Shown piece by piece: positions 46,172 through 57,770 of a stretch of 64,000 bases of DNA. This stretch comes from Pegoplata infirma (lineage: Eukaryota > Arthropoda > Insecta > Diptera > Anthomyiidae). The stretch is taken from NCBI GenBank assembly GCA_963921195.1, contig OY992539.1, positions 214,059,373 to 214,123,372 on the forward strand. Direction: 5' to 3'. The position numbers and the translations under genes are program-made. Every line of letters starts with the position of its first letter. Positions within the stretch are counted from its first letter, which is position 1. The notes under the pieces were generated by a model. It saw only the letters and a program-made list of their open reading frames with translations, was not told where the DNA came from and made no database searches.

Positions 46172-47870
46172 TTTATAACAAAGATTTATAATTGACGTAT
46201 AATAAATTTAATCAAAATGTAATCGTTGTATAATCTTTTAAGCAACTTCTTCTAGTTATATAAGATATAATTATAACTTTTTTATTAGTATAATAAATTA
46301 GTACAATTTTAAATAGTAATATAATGTATTATAATAGCGGTAAAGTAAATTATAACATGTTATAATCGCATTATAATAAATTTTAAAAGATATAATGGTG
46401 GCATATTGCGTGTTAACAAATTATAGTTGACGTTTATAACAATTTTTAGCAGTAGATTACTTTTACAATTTAAAGTCAGTAAATGGTTCTACTATGGCAA
46501 TTTATTATTTTGGTTTTTATGTATTATAACATTATAATAGTGGTATAATACGTTATAATAACTTATAATTATGGCATAATGCATTATGTCCCTTTATAAT
46601 TGCAGAATAATACATTATAACTGTTACCAATATAAACTCGTTGCAGAATGAATTATAACAGGTTATAATTGTAGTATAAAAGTTAATAATTAAGTTATAA
46701 TACTTATATTTTTCATTTTTATAATTTTTAATCATTATATCAGTTAAAATTATATTACAAAAATGTATAACACTCCTATAAAAAATTACGACCATTTACA
46801 TTTCTGGTATAATATATTATAACAATTTACAATTGTACTTTAATACATTATAACAATGATATGTTAGAGTATAACAGTTTATAGTCACGATATAATGTAT
46901 TTTATAATTTTTGGTTTTATAATCTATTATAACCGTGAAATATTTCGTGTTATAATGTATAACAAAGATTTTTAACTGACCTATAATAAATTAAATTAAC
47001 CTTAAATCGTTGTATAATATTTTATAGCAACTCGTTGTAGTTATATAATTAAATTTTTTTAGTAGTATAATAAATTATAACAATTTATAACGGCAATATA
47101 ATGTATTATAATAATTAATAATCGTGGCAGAGTAAATTATATCATGTTATAGTCGCATTATAATAAATTTTGAAAGATATAATAGTGGCATTTTGCGTTA
47201 TAACAAATTATAATTGGGGTTTATAACAATTTTTGGCAGTAGATTACTTTTACAATTTAAAGTCAGTAAATGGTACTACTATGACAATTTATTATTTTGG
47301 TATTGTAATGTATTGTACCATTATAATATCGGAATAATACATTATAATACATCATAACACATTATAATTCATTATAATACATTATAATACATTATAATAC
47401 ATTATAATAAATTATAATAAATTATAATTCTGTTTTAATGCATTCCATTGATATTTAAATGTGATATATTGCATTATATCATTTTATAATTGCAGAATAA
47501 TACATTATAACAGTTAAAATTTTAGTATCAGCCTTTATATTAATCTTTGGTAAAAGTTAAATTTATTATAACAATTTTTAATTTTGATGTAATAAATTAA
47601 ATTAATTTATAATCGTTGCAAAATGTTTTTTAATAATTTGTAACAGTCCTATAATTTTTTATTGCAATTTTTATAGTAGTATAATCATTTATAACAGTTT
47701 ATAATGGCAATATAATGTTTTATAACAATTTATAATAGTGGCATAATAAATAATTATATATTATAATCTTATTATAATAAATTATAACAAGTTATAATAC
47801 TGGTATATTGCATTATAACAATTAAACTACTAGTATAATTAATTATTACGGCGTTAGTTGCAACAAAAAA
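46172..47870. repeat. TTATAA satellite, higher-order copies 2 and 3
   Basis: Starts with the hAT target duplication. Holds two copies of the ~790-bp unit (markers at 46450 and 47238; also 'aaattataacatgttataat' near 46350 and a similar phrase near 47135). A local run of 'cattataatacattataata' lies at about 47340-47420. ORF 46553-46795 is satellite. Confidence 0.85.
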
Positions 47871-48221
47871 TTTTCGTGAGTCTTGTAGCAGGAAATTCGA
47901 GACAGACAAAAATGTTGTTAAACTAAAATTTTGTGAAGAAAATAACAGATTAAATCGAGGTATAGATGTCATTTGTATGATAAGCAGTCGTTTACAGGAC
48001 AGGTATATACTTATACTTACCTGTTCGAAATAATGATTATTTGTCAAACAAATATTGTACAATAAATAAACATAAAAATTTCTCAATGCAGTAAAAGGAG
48101 AAAAGAAAATAAACGAAAAAGAATATTTCAAATTACAAGTGTTTTTTCAAAAAAAAAAAAAATCTATAGAGTCAAGTGCTGAAAGAACAACAGGATAGTT
48201 TTCTTTAGTCCGAACGAAGTA
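47871..48221. other. Unique AT-rich sequence
   Basis: End of the satellite domain. No gene or repeat recognised. ORF 47772-48131 (-) begins upstream of here in the biased AT sequence and has no domain. Confidence 0.35.
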
Positions 48222-48684
48222 CACAGAAAAATTTTGAAACGAATTTCAATCAACAAAAACGCGGATTCAATCAATTTTTTGATTGAAATTCCTCCAATTA
48301 AAAAATTTGTTATACCAATCATCACATTGTAGATGATTGATTGAAAATTTTTGCAATCAATCATATTTTCGATGTTGATCAAAAATTTGATCAATTTTTT
48401 ATTCATAGTCAATCAAAATAATGATTGATTTAACAAATGAATTGTAAGCTTATGACAAAATTATCAAAAAATTCATCTTTTTTGCTTTCCAATATGTTGC
48501 TAACAATAAAAAAAACTAAAATCCGATTATTTTGTATATTTTTGAATTAATCTATTCAAATAAGTTAAAGCGAAAGAAATCTGGTAAAATAACAAAAATT
48601 TGAATCAAAACATTGATTGACTCATTTAAATTTTATTGATCAATAGATTTAATTGAAAAATTTTAACCAATAATTTTTTGTGTG
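48222..48684. mobile_element. MITE, CACAGAAAAATTTT ends, TA flanks
   Basis: The left end CACAGAAAAATTTTG and the inverted right end CACACAAAAAATTATTGG are flanked by TA (48220-48221, 48685-48686). The interior is dense in 'aatcaat'/'attgatt' in both orientations (for example CAATCAATTTTTTGATTG). 463 bp, non-coding. Ends resemble those of the element at 2580-3892. Confidence 0.7.
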
Positions 48685-48920
48685 TAGATTTTTAAGGTCG
48701 TGGTGGAATATTTGGGAACCATTTTCCGGCAAACACTGGTATAGGGTCGGTATTTATCGACTATAATTTTTTTTCAATTTAAACTTTATGGCAAAATACA
48801 ACAAATATGCAAAAAAATTATTCATTTAAAATAGAAACCATGTTAGCTATACGAAAATTTTTGGATTTGACAAAAAACATTCATTTGCGTGAAAATCTCT
48901 GCTCCTTCTAATTAAACACA
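48685..48920. other. Spacer
   Basis: Short unique AT-rich sequence. Nothing recognised. Confidence 0.3.
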
Positions 48921-50413
48921 CACCGAAAAAAATTCCTGCCTTATATGTACGAAAACGTTCGTACATTGTACGAAAAATTTCGTTGTTTCGCACCACGAAA
49001 TTCTTGCGTACAATGTACGAAATGCACGAAATTGTTTCGTAAAATAAACGAAAATGTTTTTGTATTTTACAAAAAAAAATCGTAAAATAAACGCAATAAA
49101 TTTTTGTGTTTTACGAAAATTTTCGTAAAATAAACGAAATATTTTTTTTTGTTTTACGAAATTATTTCGTAAAATAAACGAAATATTTTTATTTTTACGA
49201 AATTTTTTTGGTAAAAAAAAAAAATCCTTAAATTAACGAAATTACATGTAAAAATTCTTTCTTGAGAATAAGAACAACGTTTTCAACGTTTTGACAGCAA
49301 CATTTCCAAGCAATTAATTGTTTCTTCTTAACAAAGACTTATAAGATTTCATTCATTATTTACAGTGATTTTGTTTTAGGCTACGTTCACACTACAAGAA
49401 CTTATGATGATATGTTGAGATGATTTTTTTGGAGGACCACCTTCCCACATGTAAAAAAAAAAACTTATATCAGTCTCAAATTTTATTTGATCCGATTAGC
49501 CTCAAATTTTAATTGATCCTTAAAATAAATAAAAACCAAGAGAGAGCTTTTAAGTCGGCTGTGCCGAATTTTTATTACCCCAAATATGTAAAAAAAAATA
49601 TCAGAGTTATCATTATTGAAATTAATTCTTTATACCCACGACCACAAGGCATCCCCTGGGTCGAAGCTCATTACTTTAAATTTTTTTTTGACATAAAAAT
49701 GTTTCATTTGTTTAACAAAACAACAAAAATTGAGTTTTCCAGAGGTTGGTTTAAAGAAATAAAACTATTTTGTCCACATACGAACTTAACCTGCTGATGA
49801 CCAAAAGACTAGTTCCGTGGTATCCGTGTTTTATATAGACGGACATTAATAGAATGCCTTAGAATTTATCATGGATCAATAATACATATACTTTATGGGG
49901 TCCCCGACCGATATTTTTTTATTATACCCCAATACTGTAGTTGGAGGGCATAAAAACACCCTTTAAGCATGCATTTAAAGATTTCTTCTTTTTTCATTAG
50001 TTTTGTAAAATTTCAAAATTCTTGATTATTTTTTTCGTGATATAAAGTCCACTTTCGTATATTTTACGAAAGAAGTTTTTACGAATTATTTTCGTAAAAA
50101 TACGAAAGTCTGTACACTTTTTTTGTAATATGCAGTCAACATTCGTATATTTTACGAAAGAATCATTTACATTCTTTTTTTTCGTTACTTTCGTAAAATT
50201 ACAAAAGTTTTTACAACATTTTTTTCGTAATATGTAGTCAACATTCGTAAATATTACGAAAAAAATATTTACTAATCATTTTCGTTACTTTCGTAAAAAT
50301 ACGAAATTCAGTACTAAAGTTTTTCGTAATATGTAGTCAACTTTCGTGTATTTTACGAAAATAAAAAGTACGAAACTTTTTTTCGTAAAATGTTGCATGG
50401 ATTTTTTTCGGTG
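48921..50413. mobile_element. MITE with TTTCGTAA repeats, CACCGAAAAAAAT ends, itself interrupted
   Basis: It starts CACCGAAAAAAATTCC and ends with the inverse, ATTTTTTTCGGTG. The left arm (48940-49240) and right arm (50030-50400) are built from TTACGAAA/TTTCGTAA palindromes spaced about 25-30 bp ('tttcgtaaaataaacgaaat'). The middle holds unrelated sequence and a reversed TATACCCT repeat (49537-49954), so the original MITE was shorter, probably under 1.1 kb. Border duplication unclear (CA on both sides). Confidence 0.7.
49537..49954 (-). mobile_element. TATACCCT-type repeat, reversed and internally shortened
   Basis: Read on the minus strand it starts at about 49954 (TATGCCCTCCAACTACAGTA), passes 'ggtcggggaccccataaagt' and 'atgtccgtctatataaaaca', and ends at about 49540 with 'ggcacagccgactt' and 'aaagctctctcttgg'. 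About 420 bp against 645-670 bp for the fuller copies. The ORF at 49513-49797 is on the antisense strand with no domain. Confidence 0.72.
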
Positions 50414-50453
50414 CAAGAATCTTCTTTTAAAGCCCACATTAAACACTGTAGAG

Positions 50454-51192
50454 TAGCGTGTCCCGAAAATGAAACATTTTAGGGCATACCCCGAGAATAA
50501 TGCTTATTAAAGAGCTGATTACGGGAAAAATAATTAAAAAAATTTTGGAGGTCATCTTCAGGGCGCAACCAGCGCTTAAAGTTTGCATCCGTAGTGCATT
50601 TGGTCAAAAAAAAATATTTTTTTTTATTTTTAAAATTGGTGCCAAAAGTTTCGTTAGGTAGAGTACATTCTGGAAAAAATATTTGTAAAGTTTTCATGGA
50701 GAAATTTTGGTCCAGAACAACGTTTTGTAATTTTGAAAAGGTGTAATTTATTATATAGTTTTTTAAGTTTTTGTAAAAACCGGAGTTTGTAAGAGTTCTT
50801 TTAAGATTTTGTATAAAACGAAGTTTATGTTCAAGCCTTTGTATAAAAAGCTGTTTTTTACGAAAACTAAAAAAAAATATTTAATAAATTATGCTTCTTC
50901 GAAGTTTCAAAAAGTTGCGCTGGACCAAAATTGCTCCATGAAAACTTTACAAATATTTTTTCCAGAATGTAATCTACCTAACGAAACTTTTGGCACCAAT
51001 TTTAAAAATAAAAAAAAATATTTTTTTTTGACTAAATGCACTACGGATGCAAACTTTAAGCGCTGGTTGCGCCCTGAAGATGACCTCCAAAAATTTTTTA
51101 ATTATTTTTCCCGTAATCAGCTCTTCAATAAGCATCATTCTAGGGGTATGCCCTTAAGAAATTCCAAAATTTCCTGATTTCGGGACATGCTA
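50454..51192. mobile_element. Palindromic hAT-type element, TSD CTGTAGAG
   Basis: It starts TAGCGTGTCCCGAAAA and ends with the inverse of TAGCATGTCCCGAAAT. An exact CTGTAGAG flanks both sides (50446-50453, 51193-51200), the 8-bp hAT signature. The arms (about 270 bp) face each other around a centre near 50800. Each arm carries the same open frame (50479-50697 minus; last part of 50809-51177 plus), sharing 'LQIFFPEC.LPNETFGTNF' and 'FKRWLRPEDDLQ'. The frames are copies of one arm and match no transposase I know, so I do not call them genes. Confidence 0.9.
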
Positions 51193-51200
51193 CTGTAGAG

Positions 51201-51400
51201 TTCGTCATCAACGCTCCTTGGTCATTCCCATTTAACATAAAAATCTTCTATTAAAAACTATATTGCTGGAACTCACCATCAGCGCTATTTGGTTGTTCAC
51301 ACGTACGTTTCACATGCAAAATCTTCAATTTTAACACAAATGTCTTCTGTTAAATACTCGTCATTAGCCCTTTTTGGTCTTCACACTTCTGAGTGTTGAA
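51201..51400 (+). repeat. Three imperfect ~75-bp tandem units
   Basis: 'ttcgtcatcaacgctccttg', 'ctcaccatcagcgctatttg' and 'ctcgtcattagccctttttg' are each followed by GGT-TTC-CAC-type phrases and 'aaaatcttctnttaaaaact'. The stretch just left of the hAT-type element (50416-50453) continues the same pattern, so that element landed inside this small array. Confidence 0.6.
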
Positions 51401-51950
51401 AAGGAAATTTTTTAAAAACTATTTTTTAAAATTGTGTTTATGACAGAATTATTTTCCTTCTTTAAAAAAAAAAAAAACAGTATTCAAATCTTATTTAATT
51501 CCGAATAGAATTTATTTTTCTATAATTTTAGTTTGCAACTTTTCTAGGTTTTTAATTTCTTTATAATTAAGCAAATGTTTTGAAATATTTAAAATACAAT
51601 AAATGTTTGCTTTTACATCTTGTATTTTGTTTTTATTACAAGAAAACAAGTTTACCACACCTATTTCTTTTTTTTATTATTTGTTTAAAAGAACATATTT
51701 TCCAAGACTCTTTTATGTCTGCTACAAACTAAGTTTCATTACTATGAAAACACGCCAAAAATTATTATTATCATTACATTTTTTTTTTCTTATATATTTT
51801 CTGTCTTTCCTAAAGCCAGTTTGTCTGTTTTTCTTTGGCAATCTTTAGTTAAGAAAAAAAAAACTTTTAAGAAAAACATAAAAGGGGCAATTTAGCACAA
51901 ACCGGTCGCGTAGAATGCTACTGATGAATTAAAAAAAAAATATACCAAAA
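51401..51950. other. AT-rich sequence, nothing recognised
   Basis: ORF 51603-51848 is Phe/Leu/Tyr-rich with no recognisable family. No repeats or TIRs stand out. Confidence 0.3.
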
Positions 51951-51954
51951 ATTT

Positions 51955-52968
51955 ATCAGAATCTGATGAGACTTTTTTATGTATAAAAAAACGCAGATTC
52001 TGAGACATTTTTCCTCTAAAGAAGAAATCTCAGACTCTGAAAACCTCAGATTCCAAAGCTTTATTAGAATCTGATGAGACTTTTTTCTGTATAAAAAAAT
52101 CGCAGATTCTTAGAATCTGACAGAAATAAATTTCAGATTCTGAGACATTTTTTTTATATAGAAAAAATCTCAGATTCTGAGACATTTTTCCTTAGAGAAG
52201 AAAGTCTCAGATTCTGGGACATTTTTTCTATATAGAAAAAATCTCATATTCTGAGACATTTTTAGAAAAAATCTCAGACATTTTTTCTATATAGAAAAAG
52301 TCTCAGATTCTGAGACATTTTTTCTGTATAGAAAAAGTTTCAGATTCTGAGATATTTTGCTATAACGAAAAGTTCTCAGATTCGGAGAAATTTTTCTGTA
52401 TAAAAAAAATCTCAGATTAGGAGACATTTTTCTATATAGAAAAAATCATATATTACGAGACATTTTTTCTAAAAATGTTTCAGAATCTGAGATTTTTTCT
52501 TAGGAAAATGTCTCAGAATCGAAGATATTTTGTATATGTTTTAGACATCTAAGAAATTTTTTTCTTTGTAGAAAAAATGTCTCTGACTAACTAACTTTTT
52601 AATATTGAAAATTTTAGATATTCATTGTATAAAACAAATATATGATTCCTGATATTTCTCAGGAAAAATTTCTCAGAATCTGTGAATTTTTTAAAATTAA
52701 AAAATTTCCCAAGATTTTTCTGTTAAAAAATTGTTTAGGAGCTGATAATTTTTCTATGATGTCTTTAAAAATATATAAGAAACTTGTTCATTTTATAGAT
52801 AAATTTGTTTTTAAATTCCAACAGGGTTTTTCTATAGAAAAAATGCCTCAGGAAAACAAATTGGAAAAAATTTCTCAGACTCTGTGAATTGTTCAATATT
52901 GAAAAAATTTCCAGAATTTTTTTGTAGTAAAATGTTGAAGATCTGAGAATTTTTCTAAATGTCTCCAA
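51955..52968. repeat. Satellite B array, degenerate with polarity change
   Basis: From 51955 to about 52470 units carry CAGATTCTGAGACATTTT and TTTTTCTATATAGAAAAA; from about 52480 onward the module is on the other strand (CAGAATCTGAG, CAGAATCTGTG). Unit length is irregular (28-40 bp). The array is followed by a plus-orientation CTTAAG-core motif at 53049. Confidence 0.82.
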
Positions 52969-54334
52969 AAATATATCAGAATCTTTGAGTCTTTTAGTTT
53001 ATAGATCAGTTTTAAAAAAATTTTGATTTTAGCTTTTTCGGTTTTACATGTTTGTGACTTAAGTCTTTTGTTTCTATCAAAAAAAGAATATTTTTATGAA
53101 ATTTCTACTGCTTTTTTCTATGGAAAGAATGTCTCAGGGAGATAAAGGTGTGTGTTAATTTTTTATTTGTTTCTTATGCTTTAAATCGAAAGACTTAAGA
53201 CACGAACTTGGAAAAAAATTACAAAAATTTAAATTAATTATTTTTCAAATCGATTTTTTTACAATCTGAATCAATTTTTTTTTTATAAAAAAATCTCTGA
53301 TTCTTAGACATTTCTTGGAAAAAATTTCTCAGAATCTGTGAATTTTTCAATATTAAAAAAATTTCCAGAATTTTTCTGTAGAAAAAATGTTTAGGATCTG
53401 AAAATTTTTCTTTAATGTCTCAAAAAATATATCAGAATATTTTTCATTTTATAGATCAGTTTTTAAAAAAATTTTGATTTTAGCTTCGTCGGTTTTACAA
53501 GTTTGTGTCTTAAGTCTTTTGTTTCTATCAAAAAATAAAATTTTTCTGAAATTTCTACAGGTTTTTATATTTAAAAAATGTGTCAGAGGAGGAAAAGGTT
53601 TATTTACTGATTTTTAATTTGTTCCGTATGCTTAAAAATTAAGAGACTTAAAAAAAATCACAAAAATTTAAATTAATTATTTTTCAAATCGATTTTTTTT
53701 ACAATCTGAATAATTTTTTTATAAAAAAATCTCTGATTCTTAGACATTTCTTAGAAAAAATTTCTCAGACTCTGTGAATTTTTCAATATGGAAAAAATTT
53801 CCAGAATTTTTCTGTAGGAAAAAGTTAAAGATCTGAGAATTTTTCTTAATGTCTCTAAAAATATATCAGAATATTTTTCGTTTTATAGATCAGTTTAAAA
53901 AAAATTTAGATCTTAGCTTTTTTGGTTTTACAAGTTTGTGTCTTAAGTCTTTTGTTTCTATCAAAAAAATAATATTTTCTCAAGTTCCTACAGGGTTTTT
54001 CTATAGCAAAAATGTGTTAGAGGACGAAAAAAAATTTATATAGTGATTTTTTATTTGTTCCTTATGCTTAAAAATCAAAAGACTTAAGACACAAACTTCA
54101 AAAAAAAATCAATAAAATCTAAATTTATTATTTTTAAAATCGTTTTTTTTTACAATCTGAACCAATTTCCTACACTACAATTATTTGCCTTTAGAGGTTG
54201 TATAATTTTTTGGATATAATCGAAAGATTCAAGAAACGAACTTGATAATCAAAAAATTTAGGAAAATTTTTTAAAAATTATTTTAATGAAATCTGATTTG
54301 AGTCCTTTTTTACAAAATATGTGATTTCAAGTTC
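52969..54334 (+). repeat. ~430-bp tandem unit carrying inverted CTTAAG-core motif pairs (left part)
   Basis: Three successive units share, in order: a short satellite B segment; 'gattttagcttnttcggttttac'; a plus-orientation motif (53049, 53499, 53929); about 110 bp with 'ttctacaggnttttctat' and 'tgtttcttatgctt'; a minus-orientation motif (53187, degenerate at about 53640, 54075); and 'aaattaattatttttcaaatcgattttttta'. Spacing between plus motifs is 450 and 430 bp. The unit is interrupted at 54335 by a 2.1-kb insertion and resumes at 56446. No coding potential. Confidence 0.8.
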
Positions 54335-56445
54335 CCCGAGTAAAAAATTTTGATATGATCATATCTGATCAGGCAGATATGAGCTCAGATCCGTAATTTG
54401 AGTCGATCAAATTGGATCTGAACATATATTACACCATATCTGAGTTCATAGTTTTACTAATTTTTTTCAATTGACCTTATAATTTGTAAATAAAAATGCA
54501 CGTTAATAATTTAAATTAGAAATTAATCAATAATTTATTTAATTGTCAATATTTGCACACTTACAATATTTGCGCACTTACAATACTTGCTAAACGCAAA
54601 ACGTTCAGTGTGCAAATCAAACACCATCCAATCTTACAAACGAGTATCCGCTCTTCTTAATTTGTAGTTATCAAGGGCTGGGATCTGGAAATAATATGTT
54701 TGACACGCTAAAGATGCGTTTTGGCTACTGAATATTTATCTTAAAACTTGGTGTCAAATAACAACTTTGTGACGAAATTTGAAGTCATAACTACCACCAT
54801 GATTTACCTTTTGAAGAAGCATCAAATTCAATGGTGGGAATGCTTTTGAATGCCCTTTTTAATGCAAAAAAAGTTTCTTTTACATTTTATTTAATAGTCA
54901 GAATGCTGAAAATATAAAAAAACGAGTCATCAACATATCGTCGCTGCGCCTAAAAATGGAGTCATGTGTAGTTTTTTAATTTTTTTTTTTATTACATCTT
55001 TATGATCCCCTATTGGTCATACGTTTATTCACTAAACCGTTTTTTGATATCTTGATTGGTTCAAAAGTTAGTAAAAGTAGCTATGTGTTCGTCATACTAA
55101 AAATGGTCTGAAAAAGAGTTATGTGTTAAGCTACACATAACTTTTTTTGATAAAAAAGTAACAGAACGTGACAAAATGGATCACTTTTTTAGTAATATGA
55201 GGTTCACACATAGCATCCAAGTATTTTGAATTTTGTCAAGATTTTTTGGAAAATATTTGCAAATTTTCATCCTGTTATGTTAATCCTAAATTGCGGGTAA
55301 TAAAGCCTTGTGAAAGCAATTAAATCATTGACGGCGGAATATGTTAGTATCTAAGGTACAGCATCTTTCGCAGATGTCAATTTATGTCGTAGCTCTTGAA
55401 TATTTACAAGAAAAAGCAAAAAATCAGCAACAGTTTTGCGAAAAATCGGTTGTTCGCTGTTTAGTGAAAAGCTTTTAAATATCAAAATTTTAAGGACCTT
55501 GTCTAACTAATGTCGCTTTATACCACCAACAAACTATATTTAGTCTTTGTCCCTCTCGAAAAGAAATTAACAATAAGAATGGTTTCATAAGCAGAAGGAG
55601 TTATGTGTAAAAAATATTTCCATTTATTTAAATTTTGTTCCAAAAAGTACTTAAATAAGGAGTTATGTGTATGTTTTTTGAAAATTTCTGCACCACTGGA
55701 AAACCGTTAAATGTTTCATTATTTTTTTTGCAGTATGTGGATAGCTTATCGGTACAAGAATTTTTTGTAGAACAAACTTTTAAAAAATATCGCGAAGGGA
55801 CGAAAATAAACAGTTTTTTTGCTCTCCTGAACACTTGCCCCAAAACACATGACTCCATTTTTAGGCGCAGCGACGATATGTACATATTGCAAACAAATTT
55901 TATTTTTTTACCTTTTAGCACTGTTCTTTCGCCTTTTATTGCAAATTTAAAAATTGTTTTAGTATAATTTTTATCTAAATTGTTTTAGTATTATATTTAT
56001 TATTTATTGTTGAATTTTTGGAAATTTCAATGATAAATTTTTTTGAAGTTTTTCTTTTTAGTTTTGAAATTTGTTTTGAAGTTTTTTATTTTGGTTTTTG
56101 TTGTTTGAGTTTTGAAAGTTTTTGTTTTTATTTTTCACTGTTTTTTTAACACCAAAAGTTTTGTAATTGCGAAATCTAAAATAAATAATTTTTAATATTA
56201 GCGATGTTCGCTTTTTCTTAAAACAAACCTAAGATGTAATCATATGAGACATCGTTATATATAATAACATGTTATCATATATTATATGAGATATCGTTTT
56301 ATAAAATTACATCTAATCATATATTATATGAGATATCGCTTTATCTCATCACATATAATTTGATATGATATTTGATCCAAAAAGATATAATCAGATCATA
56401 TTGGATCCAATTTTATCCAATTATATCTAACCTTTTTTACACGGG
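54335..56445. mobile_element. 2.1-kb insertion with CCCGAGTAAAAAA / CCCGTGTAAAAAA ends
   Basis: The left end CCCGAGTAAAAAATTT and the inverted right end CCCGTGTAAAAAAGGT are related to the MITE at 43551. Subterminal 'gatatgatcatatctgatc' and 'aaattggatctga' recur inverted near the right end ('atcatattggatccaatttt'). The uninterrupted paralogous site is visible near 57720-57750 (a TTCCCCTCTTTAAC-type stretch), which fixes the borders and suggests TC at both sides. The interior (54600-55900) is less AT-rich and contains an inverted pair, 54930-54985 with 55845-55895. No transposase can be read; opposite ORFs at 55628-55921 and 55665-55967 overlap the arm. Confidence 0.7.
54930..55897. repeat. 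Inverted pair and possible decayed gene inside the 2.1-kb insertion
   Basis: 'acatatcgtcgctgcgcct' with 'aaaaatggagtcatgtgt' at 54938-54976 is inverted at about 55847-55888. The phrase GAGTTATGTGT recurs at about 55117, 55602 and 55661. The stretch 55290-55450 has more balanced composition (for example 'ttgacggcggaatatg', 'ctttcgcagatgtcaattta') than typical for the window. All frames are broken by stops, and I do not recognise a product. Confidence 0.45.
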
Positions 56446-57770
56446 TCTCCCTTTTTAACAACATCTAATATTTGGGGTACCTGTTTTCAGATTTTTTTAC
56501 TGTGTCTTAAAATATATCAGAATCTTGGAATTTTTTGATATATGAATCAATTTGAAAAAATTTTGATTTTAGCTTTCTCGGTTTTACAAGTTTTTGTCTT
56601 AAGTCTTTTGTTTTTCCCAAAATATAATATTTTTCTCAAGTTCCTATAGAGTTTTTCTATAGAAAAAATGTGTCAGAGGACGAAAAAGGTTTATCAGTGA
56701 TTTTTATTTGTTCCATATGTTTAAAAATCAAAAGACTTAAGACACGAACTTTCAAATCGATTTTTTTTACAATCTGAACCAATTGCCGACAATAAAATTA
56801 TTTGCCGTTAGAGGTTGTGATAATTTTTAGGACACAATAGAAAGAGTTAAGACACGAACGTGATAAACAAAATCAAATAGGAAATTTTTATTAAAAACCA
56901 TTTCAACGAAATCTATGTTTTTTAATAACATCTTATAATTACTATACATGTAACTGTCTTCAAAAGTAGTGAATTTTTAATAAAAAAACATTGGTAAAGA
57001 TTTCAAGTTTTTCTGATATTTTTCCCCCAGAATTTTTCTATAGAAAACATGCCTAAGAACCTGATAATTTTTGCCTACTGTATCTAAAAATGTATTTAAA
57101 TCTTTGAATTTTTCAATATATGGATCAGTTTTAAATAACTTTGATTTTTAGCTTTTTAAAATATAAAAATATTGGTCAAAATTTTAAATATTTTCGATAA
57201 TTTTTTTTGTCAGAATTTTTCTATAGAAAAATATCTAAGAATCTAAGAATTTCTCTATAATGAGTCCAAAAATATATCAGAATCTTTGAATTTTTCATTA
57301 TATGGATCAGTTTTAAAAAATATTGATTTTTAGCTTTTTCGGTTTTACAAGTTTGTGTCTTAAGTCTTTTGTTTCAAGAAAATATTTTTTTCTTAAATTC
57401 ATACAGGTCTTTTTTTCTATAGAAAAAAGCCTCAGGTTTTAATTCGTTTCGTATGCTTGAAAAATCAAAAGACTTAAGACACGAACTTGGAAAATATTTA
57501 AAAAATCTAAATTAATTATTTTTAAAATCCATTTTTTTACAATATGAACCAATTTACGGCACTTCAATTATATACCTTCAAAGTAAACTGTAATTTGTTG
57601 ACAAAATCGAAAGACTTAAGACACAAACTTGCTCATCAAAAAACTTTGGAAAATTTTATTAAAAATCATTTCAAAAAAATCCGTTATAATTTGGGTCCTT
57701 TTTTTACAAAATGTGTGATTTTAAATTCCCCTCTTTAACTAAATCTTATAACTGGTGTACCTGTACCTGT
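56446..57770 (+). repeat. ~430-bp tandem unit with CTTAAG-core motif pairs (right part)
   Basis: Resumes the array of 52969-54334. Plus-orientation motifs at 56588 and 57349, minus-orientation at 56728, 56840, 57464 and 57607. Short satellite B segments lie between ('tttttctatagaaaaaatgtg'). Units are more irregular here (760 bp between the two plus motifs, including an extra duplication of the satellite B part). Confidence 0.75.
57464..57490 (-). repeat. Dispersed 25-bp CTTAAG-core motif (representative copy)
   Basis: Motif ACAAAAGACTTAAG followed by ACACGAACTT. Minus-type copies start near 24879, 30074, 32438, 53187, 54075, 54222 (weak), 56728, 56840 (weak), 57464, 57607, 59155, 59205 and 59364. 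Plus-type (reverse complement) copies are near 10501, 10540, 35331, 35686, 53049, 53499, 53929, 56588 and 57349. With few changes all keep GACTTAAG or its complement. The minus type lies to the left of satellite B segments and the plus type to the right, as if bracketing them. Function unknown. It could be a terminal inverted repeat or a protein-binding border. Confidence 0.8.

Noticed and set aside
50479..51177. Two near-identical ORFs in opposite orientation (LQIFFPEC..)
   Set aside because: They are the two arms of a palindromic hAT-type element; identity follows from the inverted repeat, and no transposase motif is visible.
51915..51935. CTACTGATGAATT as a second hammerhead core
   Set aside because: No GAAA at suitable distance and no stem II; the word alone is not enough.
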